The notes under the pieces are model-generated. The model saw only the letters and a list, made by a program, of their open reading frames with translations, did not search any database and was not told the origin of the DNA. A stretch of DNA of 64,000 nt from Arthrobacter sp. MYb214 (GTDB taxonomy: Bacteria > Actinomycetota > Actinomycetes > Actinomycetales > Micrococcaceae). The position numbers and the translations under genes are program-made. Positions 25,071 to 32,232 of this stretch are shown here, piece by piece. The stretch spans positions 496,001 through 560,000 of the forward strand of contig NZ_PCPZ01000002.1 of assembly GCF_002979865.1 (NCBI RefSeq). Reading direction: 5' to 3'. Position 1 is the stretch's first letter; every line of letters begins with the position of its first letter.

Positions 25071-25991
25071 TTAGATATCGTCCTCGGTGAGGCCCATTTC
25101 GGAAGCCAGGTCGAACAGCGGGCCGTAGGTTTCCTTGGTGACTTCCAGCAATGGGCCCGGAGGGGTCACATCCAGGAAAGCTCCTACCTGGGCGATATCT
25201 TCCTCCGGCAGGTTCAGCAGCGCGTGCTTAACGGCTTTCTTCAGTTCCGGGTCGGCATCGGCGCTGATGGTGATCGGGTCGTTCGGGATGGGTTCCGAGG
25301 TCCAGATCTGGCGGTAGTCTTCCGGGTTGAAGGTACCTTCTTCTTCGGCAACCGCCTGGGTCTGCGAGTTGAGCTGGGCGGCGTCGACAGTTCCGTTGGC
25401 CAAGGCCAGCAGTGATTCAGGATGCCCTCCTGCGTAGTTCAAGTTGACTTCGGACTCGGCAATGCCGGCAGTCTTCAGCGCGTAGCGCGGCAGGACATCT
25501 CCGGAGGTTGAGCCCACGCCGCCAAGTGCGAAGTCCTTTCCGCGCAGGTCTTCGAGGGTCTTGATTTCTGAATCCTTCGCAACCCAGATGCCACCGGTGT
25601 AGGTGCTGAGCTCGCCTTGAGCGGTCCCGAAGGACACGAGCGGTTCAGCGCCGGCCTGCTGGCTGGCGAACACGTATCCCACGGGACCGAACTGGCCAAG
25701 ATCCAGTTTTCCATTGCGCATTGCCAGTACCTCTGCGGCGTAGTCCTCGACAACTTGGACCTCGACTTCGCATCCGAGCTCGCGCTCCAATGCGTCGGCG
25801 AGCACGCCGTACGCCGGTTCGAGCTTGGCTGGTGCTTCGTAGGGCTCGATGCCGAAATTGATGGGCCCATCGGCGCAGAACGCGGGGGCAGCGGAGTCGG
25901 CCTGCTCATCCGCCTGGGCGGACCCGCAAGCGGTGAGGGCCAGCAGGCCCAGCGAGACGGCAGAGAATTTAAATGCCTGAGAGATCTTCAT
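25071..25991 (-). CDS. phnD: Phosphate/phosphite/phosphonate ABC transporter substrate-binding lipoprotein
   Basis: ATG 25991 with GGAG six bases upstream gives 306 residues; the TTG four codons earlier would contain its own ribosome binding site. The signal peptide ends in the lipobox LTAC (Cys about 22). The PhnD family pattern is clear: INFGIEPYEAPAKLEPAYGVLADALERELG, LAMRNGKLDLGQFGPVGYV, DLRGKDFALGGVGSTSG and YAGGHPESLLALANGTVDAAQ. It captures phosphonates outside the membrane. The neighbouring catabolic genes suggest an aminoalkylphosphonate ligand. Confidence 0.93.
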   Translation of the reverse strand: MKISQAFKFSAVSLGLLALTACGSAQADEQADSAAPAFCADGPINFGIEPYEAPAKLEPAYGVLADALERELGCEVEVQVVEDYAAEVLAMRNGKLDLGQFGPVGYVFASQQAGAEPLVSFGTAQGELSTYTGGIWVAKDSEIKTLEDLRGKDFALGGVGSTSGDVLPRYALKTAGIAESEVNLNYAGGHPESLLALANGTVDAAQLNSQTQAVAEEEGTFNPEDYRQIWTSEPIPNDPITISADADPELKKAVKHALLNLPEEDIAQVGAFLDVTPPGPLLEVTKETYGPLFDLASEMGLTEDDI

Positions 25992-26020
25992 GGTTTGCTC
26001 CAATGCGTGGTGTAGCTAGG

Positions 26021-27232
26021 CTAGGCGGTGATCGATGAAGCCATGGCCGGCTTGGCGAGGTTTTTGATGTTCTTGTCGGCCAGGCCGAAGGACAGGGTCA
26101 TTCCGACTCCGGCGGTCACGGAGACGACGGTAATGGCGTCGGCGGCATTGCGGATGAGCAAGGGCCCGGTAGCGCTGGAGGCATAGATTCCTTGCCAGCG
26201 TTCAATGACTTTCAGCTCGGTGCCACTCATGTAGCCCCCGATGGCCGAGAGCAATGTTTGCGAGGTCGCTTCCTTGAGGAAGGGAGCTTGGGTTGCGGCG
26301 TAGCTGTGCGAATCTCCCATGAGCAGGGTGCCGTCGGGCCTTTGGGTGAACATGACATTCGCCTGGATATCCAGCAGCTCCGGGTGCTCGGCGAGAACTT
26401 CAGCCTGCAGGGCCTTGGCTGCTGGCACTTCGGTGAAGGCCTCGTAGCGAAGCATGGAGGTGGCGGTGAGGACGGCCGGCTTCAATTCCAGGTCTTCGGA
26501 AGCTTCTGCGCGGAGCATCTGCAGCGCGCACCGGGTGATCTGGTGCTCCTGCGCGATCTGCGGGAAGAGGTAGTCCACGTCGTGGCCGACGCAAACGAAA
26601 ACCTGGTCGGCTTCGAAGGCGCCGCGATTAGTTTGCACGCTGGCCCGGCGATGCCGGCCGGCACCGAATCCCAAGGCGCTGGTGCTGAAGTGGACGCTGC
26701 CAGCAACATGGGCGTTGACCCACTGGGCCAGCTTGGCCACCGTGGTGCGCGGGTCGACGCGCAGGTCATCACGCAGGAACGCGCCGCCGAGGAATCCTTC
26801 GGTGCTTTCGCGTCCGAGCTGTTCTGCGATGTCCTGCGCGTTGAGCATCTCGACCTGCCCGGTTTCGCGGCGTGCGGACAGTTCGCGCAGGACCTGCAAT
26901 TCCGTTTCTGTCGAGGCCACCACGACAGCTCCCGATTCACCGGCCCAGAAGCCAGCGCGTTCAGCGTAGTCAAGCCACAAGGGACGTCCTGACTGCGCCA
27001 GGTCGTAGAGTTCGCCGGACTGCGCGGTGATGCAGCAGTGGCCGAAGTTGCGGACCGATGCGCCGATGGCCTCATGGTCACGTTCAATGACGATTACCGA
27101 GAGGCCGGCGTCCAGGGCTCGAGCGGCATGGGCCAGGCCGACAATGCCGGCGCCGATCACCAGCACATCTGCGTGGTTGGCGACTGGCCGGGGCTGTGGG
27201 AAATTTTTTTCGTTGCTCACGACAGTGATCAT
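26021..27232 (-). CDS. FAD-dependent oxidoreductase of the phosphonate-associated (HpnW, TIGR03364-like) type
   Basis: The 403-residue protein shows the DAO fold: dinucleotide-binding VLVIGAGIVGLAHAARALDAG (about 23-43) with the acidic VIVIERD end, SVRNFGHCCITAQSGE, and a C-terminal flavin-contact region ITVVSVTAGVGMTLS. The TIGRFAM family proposed for such proteins is associated with phosphonatase-like hydrolases and phosphonate transporters and is suggested to deaminate an aminophosphonate such as 1-hydroxy-2-aminoethylphosphonate. Here both partners are present. Start: ATG 27232 lacks a strong ribosome binding site; GTG 27220 is an alternative. It heads the operon with phnD, 29 bases downstream. 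Confidence 0.87.
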   Translation of the reverse strand: MITVVSNEKNFPQPRPVANHADVLVIGAGIVGLAHAARALDAGLSVIVIERDHEAIGASVRNFGHCCITAQSGELYDLAQSGRPLWLDYAERAGFWAGESGAVVVASTETELQVLRELSARRETGQVEMLNAQDIAEQLGRESTEGFLGGAFLRDDLRVDPRTTVAKLAQWVNAHVAGSVHFSTSALGFGAGRHRRASVQTNRGAFEADQVFVCVGHDVDYLFPQIAQEHQITRCALQMLRAEASEDLELKPAVLTATSMLRYEAFTEVPAAKALQAEVLAEHPELLDIQANVMFTQRPDGTLLMGDSHSYAATQAPFLKEATSQTLLSAIGGYMSGTELKVIERWQGIYASSATGPLLIRNAADAITVVSVTAGVGMTLSFGLADKNIKNLAKPAMASSITA

Positions 27233-27268
27233 CCATGCCCGGCATGAGCGGATTCAACCCGAAATGGC

Positions 27269-27284
27269 ACTTGTTTGAACAAGT
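27269..27284. promoter_or_regulatory. Operator site 1 for the GntR regulator
   Basis: ACTTGTT-TG-AACAAGT is a perfect 16-bp palindrome located 37 bases upstream of the FAD oxidase gene. Its core ACTTGTwTGAwCAAG recurs once, exactly 100 bp away, at the start of the gntR gene. Confidence 0.7.
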
Positions 27285-27313
27285 TTGCCTAGAGTTCAGA
27301 ATGGGGTCCGTCT

Positions 27314-27335
27314 ATTCACTTTCAGTTCACTGGAA
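27314..27335 (+). promoter_or_regulatory. Candidate PhoP box (11-bp direct repeat)
   Basis: ATTCACTTTCA (27314-27324) is followed directly by GTTCACTGGAA (27325-27335). Streptomyces PhoP boxes are 11-bp direct repeats with a GTTCACC core, so spacing and core agree. Two further GTGAA/TTCAC half-sites (27342-27346 and 27355-27359) follow. Position between the two divergent phosphonate operons makes phosphate control plausible. Confidence 0.4.
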
Positions 27336-27368
27336 TGTCTTGTGAATCGCTGATTTCACAATAAAACC

Positions 27369-27384
27369 ACTTGTATGATCAAGA
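27369..27384. promoter_or_regulatory. Operator site 2 for the GntR regulator
   Basis: ACTTG-TATGAT-CAAGA is a near-palindromic second copy of site 1, ending four bases before the gntR start codon, well placed for autorepression. Confidence 0.65.
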
Positions 27385-27388
27385 GGTG

Positions 27389-28147
27389 ATGGAGAACAAG
27401 AAGCAACCCAAGTACCAAGCCCTCACCACCTGGTTGCGGCAGGAAATAGCGGCTGGCACATGGCACGAAGGAGATGTCCTGCCCAGCGAGGCAGAACTCT
27501 GTGCCCGCGCCAATGCCTCGCGTGGCACGGTCCGGCATGCGCTCGCCCAGTTGCGTTCGGAGGGCCTCATTGCGGGGGGACAAGGCAAGCCGCCAATCGT
27601 GGCGCAACAGGTGCAATCCCAATCGTTTACCACCTTCATGTCCTTTACTGATTGGGCGCGCTCCATCGGATTGGAGGCTGGACAGGAAACGCGGGAATTG
27701 GCGCAGCGCCCGGCCGATGCCCTCGTGGCCGAGCAGCTCGAACTCGAAGAAGGTGCCAAGGTGGTGCAGATCCTGCGCCTGCGCTTGCTCGATGGGAGCC
27801 CGGCGATGCTGGAGCGGACTAGCTTTACCCAAGAAGTCGGTCGGCTGCTCTTCGAATTCGATGCGGATGACGGTTCGATTTTCGAGTACCTGCGGGAGCA
27901 AGGCGTAGACCTCTACCGAGGCAAGCACACCATCGACGCGGTGGCGGCCGATGAACTGGACGCGCAGCTGCTGGGTGTCCGGCTCGGCGCCCCGCTCCTG
28001 CGCGAACGGCGCGTGACTTCCGCCAAATCGGGGCAGAAACTTGAGTACTCCGATGATCGGTATTTGCCGGATCTGGCCAACTTCACCATTGAAAACACCA
28101 GCGAGCATCGCGCCTCATTGAGCCGTGTGCGAAGCATTGCTGTCTGA
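27389..28147 (+). CDS. GntR-family (HutC subfamily) transcriptional regulator of the phosphonate locus
   Basis: The start is ATG 27389; the TTG at 27371 lies inside operator site 2. The 252-residue protein has an N-terminal winged helix (about 8-70) with LPSEAELCARANASRGTVRHALAQLRSEG, followed by a UTRA effector domain (about 90-245; EEGAKVVQILRLRLLDGSPAMLERT). HutC-type regulators usually repress and are released by a pathway metabolite. It is divergent from the FAD oxidase-phnDCE operon and 13 bases upstream of the phosphonatase-like gene, and two matching palindromes flank the divergent promoters. Confidence 0.9.
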   Translation: MENKKQPKYQALTTWLRQEIAAGTWHEGDVLPSEAELCARANASRGTVRHALAQLRSEGLIAGGQGKPPIVAQQVQSQSFTTFMSFTDWARSIGLEAGQETRELAQRPADALVAEQLELEEGAKVVQILRLRLLDGSPAMLERTSFTQEVGRLLFEFDADDGSIFEYLREQGVDLYRGKHTIDAVAADELDAQLLGVRLGAPLLRERRVTSAKSGQKLEYSDDRYLPDLANFTIENTSEHRASLSRVRSIAV

Positions 28148-28160
28148 ACAGGAAAACACG

Positions 28161-28868
28161 ATGAAACGAGAAGACATGTTTGAACTCATTGCCTGCGATA
28201 TGGCTGGAACGACCATTGACGAACATGCCGATGTGTACCGGGCTCTGGAGAATGCGGTGTGCGAATTCGGTGTTGAGGTCAAGGAGGAGGATCTGCAGCA
28301 TTGGATGGGCGCCGAGAAGAAGGAAGCGATCAAAGCGCTGATTGAACTTGGCGGAGCTGTTGCCAGCGACGAGCAGGTGCAAGTGCAGTTTGGCCGTTTC
28401 CGGGATCTGCTGCTGGGATATTACCGGGAGAATCCGCCCGTCGCATTGCCAGGTGTCGTGCAAGCGCTGGAACGCTTGTCTGCCAGCGGCAAGAAGATCG
28501 CATTGACAACGGGGTTCTCGCGCGATGTTGCCGATATCATCCTCGATGGCTTGGAGTGGAAGGTCGGTCCTGGCGAACTTCTCGACGCAGTGGTTGCCGG
28601 CGATGAAGCAGCAGCGGGACGCCCTGCGCCGTACATGATTCATCGAGCGATGGAGCTGACGGGGATTCGCGATGTAGCCAAGGTTGTTGCCGCAGGCGAC
28701 ACCGCCAACGACCTGCTGGCCGCGCATCACGCGGGAGTGCATGGGATCGGTGTGCTGACCGGGAAGCTGGGCCGCGAAGAGCTGGACCGGTTCCCGCATG
28801 CCGCCATCCTCGAATCCGTGGCGGAGCTGCCGGATTATCTCGAGGCGATCGAGCCCGCGGCCGTGTAG
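28161..28868 (+). CDS. Phosphonatase-like HAD hydrolase (TIGR03351-like)
   Basis: ATG 28161 after CAGGAAA gives 235 residues. The HAD motif I is ACDMAGTT (Asp13 as nucleophile), with Ala-Gly-Thr where ordinary HADs have Asp-x-Thr, as in phosphonoacetaldehyde hydrolase PhnX. The cap-domain motif HWMGAEKKEAI supplies a Lys at 53/54, equivalent to the Schiff-base Lys of PhnX. Arg154 (GRPAPYMI) replaces the usual HAD Lys and AAGDTANDLLA supplies the final acidic motif. The predicted reaction is C-P bond cleavage of a 2-oxoethylphosphonate. The family is normally found with FAD amine oxidases and PhnCDE, as here. Confidence 0.9.
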   Translation: MKREDMFELIACDMAGTTIDEHADVYRALENAVCEFGVEVKEEDLQHWMGAEKKEAIKALIELGGAVASDEQVQVQFGRFRDLLLGYYRENPPVALPGVVQALERLSASGKKIALTTGFSRDVADIILDGLEWKVGPGELLDAVVAGDEAAAGRPAPYMIHRAMELTGIRDVAKVVAAGDTANDLLAAHHAGVHGIGVLTGKLGREELDRFPHAAILESVAELPDYLEAIEPAAV

Positions 28869-28977
28869 TTCGACCCGAGTAATTTTGCAATGCGGAAGAT
28901 ATGTTTCGTTTCGGATTGGGATGCGGGATATGCTGAGCTCTAGTTGGAACATCCCATTGAGATGAAAGAGAGTCGTC

Positions 28978-30075
28978 ATGAGCAAGACTGTTCTTCAGCG
29001 CCACCTGTTCGGACCGGGTCCATGCAACCCGTATCCCGAGGCAACGGCAGCGCTCGGCCTTCCGCTGCTGGGCCATCTGGATCCGGAGTTCATTGCACGC
29101 ATGGATCGCGTTGCTGATGGTTTGCGTACTCTCTGGGGAACCGGAAACTCCCGTACCTTGCCTTTGAGCGCCACGGGCTCAGCTGGCATGGAAGCCGCTT
29201 TCGTCAACACCATCAACCCAGGCGACGTAGCGGTCATCGCGATCAACGGCTTATTCGGCGAGCGCATGTGCGAAGTTGCTGCGCGCGCTGGCGCTGAAGT
29301 AGTCCGCGTCGAGCATGAATACGGCACGCCGATCGATGCCGAACGCGTTGCCGCGGCGCACCCGAACCCAACCGTCATTGCCGGCGTGCATGCTGAAACC
29401 AGTACCGGAGTTGTTTCCGATATAGCCGCGCTGGGCGCAATCAAGGGCGATGCACTGCTGATCACCGATGCAGTGACCTCCATTGGCGGCATGCCGGTGC
29501 TGGCTGATGAATGGGGGATTGACGTTGGCTATGCCGGCACGCAGAAATGCCTCGGCGTGGCTCCGGGATTGGCACCATTTACCATTTCAGACCGTGCTTT
29601 CGAGCGCCGCGTCCAGAAGCCCCAATCCTGGTATCTGGATCTAGGCTTGCTCGGCGGCTACGCCACAGGTTCCACCGGGGGCCAACGCACCTACCACCAC
29701 ACCGCACCGGTCTCGATGGTCGCATCGCTGGAAGCCGGCATCGACCGCATCCTGGCTGAGGGCCTGGACGCGGTCACCGCCCGCCATCAGGAAGCGGGAG
29801 GCTTGCTGCAAGATGGCTTGCAGGAAATGGGCCTGGAGCTATTCGCCCAGGAGGGGTACCGCCTGCCGCAGCTGACGACGGTCTACGTTCCTGAAGGCGT
29901 TGATTCGGCGAAGGTCCGTGGATACCTGCTCGACCGCTTCAATATTGAAATCGGCGGCGGTGTCGGCAAGTACGCGAGCACCGTTTGGCGCATCGGCATG
30001 ATGGGCCCCAACGCTAATCCGGGATCGGTGGCGCTGCTGCTGGCTGCGCTGAAGGAAGCGATCGGCAAGGCCTAG
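28978..30075 (+). CDS. Class V PLP-dependent aminotransferase (alanine/serine-glyoxylate type)
   Basis: The 365-residue protein begins at ATG 28978 after GAAAGAGA. HLFGPGPCNPYPEA, LLGHLDPEF, LPLSATGSAGMEAAFVN and the PLP-binding Lys190 in GYAGTQKCLGVAP place it with alanine-glyoxylate/serine-glyoxylate aminotransferases rather than the 2-aminoethylphosphonate transaminase PhnW. A TGGGATG/CATCCCA inverted repeat lies in the 109-base gap upstream and may be a second regulatory site. Its location as third gene after gntR and the phosphonatase-like gene suggests it processes an amine or glyoxylate-type product of the pathway; the substrate is unproven. Confidence 0.85.
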   Translation: MSKTVLQRHLFGPGPCNPYPEATAALGLPLLGHLDPEFIARMDRVADGLRTLWGTGNSRTLPLSATGSAGMEAAFVNTINPGDVAVIAINGLFGERMCEVAARAGAEVVRVEHEYGTPIDAERVAAAHPNPTVIAGVHAETSTGVVSDIAALGAIKGDALLITDAVTSIGGMPVLADEWGIDVGYAGTQKCLGVAPGLAPFTISDRAFERRVQKPQSWYLDLGLLGGYATGSTGGQRTYHHTAPVSMVASLEAGIDRILAEGLDAVTARHQEAGGLLQDGLQEMGLELFAQEGYRLPQLTTVYVPEGVDSAKVRGYLLDRFNIEIGGGVGKYASTVWRIGMMGPNANPGSVALLLAALKEAIGKA

Positions 30076-30109
30076 GCGCGCAAGGGCCGTGGTCCTCTGA
30101 ATGCAAAGC

Positions 30110-30150
30110 GAGGCGGGACTAACCAGGGGATTCTGGTTGGTTCCGCCTCT
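30110..30150. terminator. Bidirectional terminator after the phosphonate locus
   Basis: GAGGCGGGACTAACCAG pairs with CTGGTTGGTTCCGCCTC over 17 bp with two wobble pairs and a short loop. It separates the aminotransferase gene from the convergent LD-carboxypeptidase gene. Confidence 0.85.
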
Positions 30151-30166
30151 TGCTGTTGCCCATGGG

Positions 30167-31183
30167 CTAGCTCAGCTGGTCCTGTGAATGCGCAAAATGC
30201 AGCTGCACTGAATCAGCACTGGTCGAAATCATGGCGTAGCCGCCAATCGGCAACGTGAACATCGGGGAGGTATGGCCGAAATCGAGGTTGGCCACAACCG
30301 GGATGCCCTGCAGGATCGGGTGCTTTGCGATAACTTGCTCCAGCAGGCTACGGGTGATTCCGGACTGCTGCTGGAAGCGCCCGATGGCCAGCCCGGTAAT
30401 GCCAGCCGCGCTGGGGGACTGCAGGAACGAGGCGAGCTTCCGGGCGATTTCGTGGATGTCTTCTGAGGAGTCATCCTCGATGAAGAGCATTGCCCCGTCC
30501 AAAGATGGCATGAAATCGCCGCCCAGCAATAAATGCAGCGTGCCCAGATTCCCGCCAATTACCTTGCCCGTGGCCACCCCCTGGTTCAGGATCCATGGTC
30601 CGCTGGATGCTTGGACGGACCTGTTGTCTTGATCCATGAACCACAGATCGTCGGTGAATTCGCTGGCGTGCTCGATGGTCCACGAGTGCTCGTGGGTTGC
30701 GGTCCGGAACCACTGGCCGGTCGGTTCAAAATGATCGCGCATGCCGAAAGAGGACCAATGCGCACCGACATAAGTTACCAGGCCGGTCTTGGCGTGCACG
30801 GCGTTAGCCAGGGCGGTGAAATCCGAATAGCCGCAAAAGACCTTGGGATTGGCGGCAATGAGATCCCAGTCGAGGTAGGGGAGCAGCTCGTTTGAATTGA
30901 AGCCGCCAATGACCGAGATGATTCCGGCGACAGATGGATCGGCAAATGCGGCGTGCAGATCGGCCACGCGCGACGGGATCGGCGAGCTGTCGAAGTCATC
31001 GTTCTCGTCTACGTGATCGCCGAATTCCTGCTTGAGCCCCATGGCCTCGAAGCGTTCAGTGATCCACTTCGTATTGTCGTATTCCATCACGAAGGCGCGG
31101 GAGCACGATGGCGCAATGGCCCTGATGGTGTCTCCGGATTGCAATCGGGCTGGGACAATCGTCGGCTTCTCATGGCTTGTCAT
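30167..31183 (-). CDS. LD-carboxypeptidase / MccF-like peptidase (family S66)
   Basis: The 338-residue protein matches S66 serine peptidases of the MccF subgroup. It opens with a PARLQSGDTIRAIAPSCSRAF strand, has the nucleophile Ser in FCGYSDFTALANAV, the oxyanion-type SVIGGFNSNELL turn, and NLDFGHTSPMFTLPIGG near the end, where the His of the Ser-Glu-His triad sits. Members either trim L,D-tetrapeptides in the murein recycling pathway or, like MccF, cleave the amide bond of microcin C-type peptide nucleotides and give immunity. Nothing nearby encodes such an antibiotic, so recycling or self-protection cannot be separated. Confidence 0.85.
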   Translation of the reverse strand: MTSHEKPTIVPARLQSGDTIRAIAPSCSRAFVMEYDNTKWITERFEAMGLKQEFGDHVDENDDFDSSPIPSRVADLHAAFADPSVAGIISVIGGFNSNELLPYLDWDLIAANPKVFCGYSDFTALANAVHAKTGLVTYVGAHWSSFGMRDHFEPTGQWFRTATHEHSWTIEHASEFTDDLWFMDQDNRSVQASSGPWILNQGVATGKVIGGNLGTLHLLLGGDFMPSLDGAMLFIEDDSSEDIHEIARKLASFLQSPSAAGITGLAIGRFQQQSGITRSLLEQVIAKHPILQGIPVVANLDFGHTSPMFTLPIGGYAMISTSADSVQLHFAHSQDQLS

Positions 31184-31362
31184 GCAATCAGTCTAGGGTC
31201 TGGCTTGGCAGGGGATAATAACCCGCACGCAGTCGCAGGCGACTAGTTGGCGAAATTTTCGCAACAAATGAAGATATTCCGCTCCAGCTACTGGGAGAAT
31301 ACTGCGAAATTCGATAACGTGGGCGGGACAGCGCAATTTCTCTAAAGAAAGAAGCAAATAAG

Positions 31363-31761
31363 GTGAAGTCCCTCTTCGACTTGGAATTCAAACAATTCAT
31401 CACGCCATCGATCATCAAGATCGTTTACATCCTGATCATGGTCCTGTTGGCGATCGGCTACCTCGGAATCGTGATTTCCGGGTTCATGGCTGATGCAATG
31501 CTCGGCTTCCTCATGCTCCTGATCGTGGGTCCTTTGGTGTCCCTAGTCTATTTGGTACTGGTCCGTGCAGGACTCGAATCCTTGCTGGCACAGATCCGCA
31601 CGGCAGAGAACACCACTGAACTCGTTCGTCTGGCCGGTGGCATCCCGCCGGCAGAAGGCGGCTACCGCCCGCACCCGGGTAATCCTCCTGCTCCCCAGCA
31701 GCCGCAGGATCCAACCGCCAATGGCGGCGGCACTCCGCCAGCCAACCCTTACCAGAAGTAA
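31363..31761 (+). CDS. DUF4282 domain-containing membrane protein
   Basis: GTG 31363 gives 132 residues. The first part SLFDLEFKQFITPSIIKIVYILIMVL and two membrane helices (about 15-40 and 45-68), then RAGLESLLAQIRTAENT, are typical of DUF4282. The C-terminal 40 residues are Pro/Gly-rich and disordered. The function is unknown. It stands alone between two terminators. Confidence 0.8.
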   Translation: MKSLFDLEFKQFITPSIIKIVYILIMVLLAIGYLGIVISGFMADAMLGFLMLLIVGPLVSLVYLVLVRAGLESLLAQIRTAENTTELVRLAGGIPPAEGGYRPHPGNPPAPQQPQDPTANGGGTPPANPYQK

Positions 31762-31764
31762 GTC

Positions 31765-31809
31765 CAACGGCCAATGGCCCGCACCCGTGGTGCGGGCCAT
31801 CGGCCGTTG
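31765..31809. terminator. Long hairpin terminator
   Basis: CAACGGCC-A-ATGGCCCGCACC pairs with GGTGCGGGCCAT-C-GGCCGTTG over about 20 bp with one mismatch and a 3-base loop. It ends the DUF4282 gene and the convergent universal stress gene. Confidence 0.88.
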
Positions 31810-31830
31810 TTGAGCGAACAGCGTGCAGAA

Positions 31831-32232
31831 CTACCAGTCGCTGGACGCTTTGAGCGACAGCACCGGGCAGGAGGCCTGGAGCAGAATCCTTTGCGCGTTG
31901 CTCCCCATGAGGAACTTGCCCATTGCCGTCCGCTTGCGCAGGCCGATCACGATCAGCTCGGCTCGTTGGGCCTGGGCTATATGCAGGATCTGGTCTGCCG
32001 CATCGGCACCCTGGGTGTGGCGCTCAATCCAGAAATCGATGCCGGCATCAGAAAGGCGGGCTTCCAGCTCGTGGTACTGCTTCGCGTCAATGAGCCTGTC
32101 GTCAACGAGCTGATCGCCCTTCGAAGAGTTCACTACGATCAATCGCACCTCGCTGCGCCTGGCTTCGAGAATGGCTCGTTCCAAGGCGGCTTCGCCTTCT
32201 GGCGAGGGAATATAGCCCACTACGATCGTCAT
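31831..32232 (-). CDS. Universal stress protein family
   Basis: The 133-residue protein has a single UspA domain: [20 protein letters not shown] at the start and a nucleotide-binding type end, [34 protein letters not shown] (G-x2-G-x9-G-S like pattern with insertions). Its ATG overlaps the tctA stop by four bases (ATGA). Such a fusion of a small Usp gene to tricarboxylate transporter operons is known in several actinobacteria and suggests a role in controlling the transporter. Confidence 0.85.
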   Translation of the reverse strand: MTIVVGYIPSPEGEAALERAILEARRSEVRLIVVNSSKGDQLVDDRLIDAKQYHELEARLSDAGIDFWIERHTQGADAADQILHIAQAQRAELIVIGLRKRTAMGKFLMGSNAQRILLQASCPVLSLKASSDW

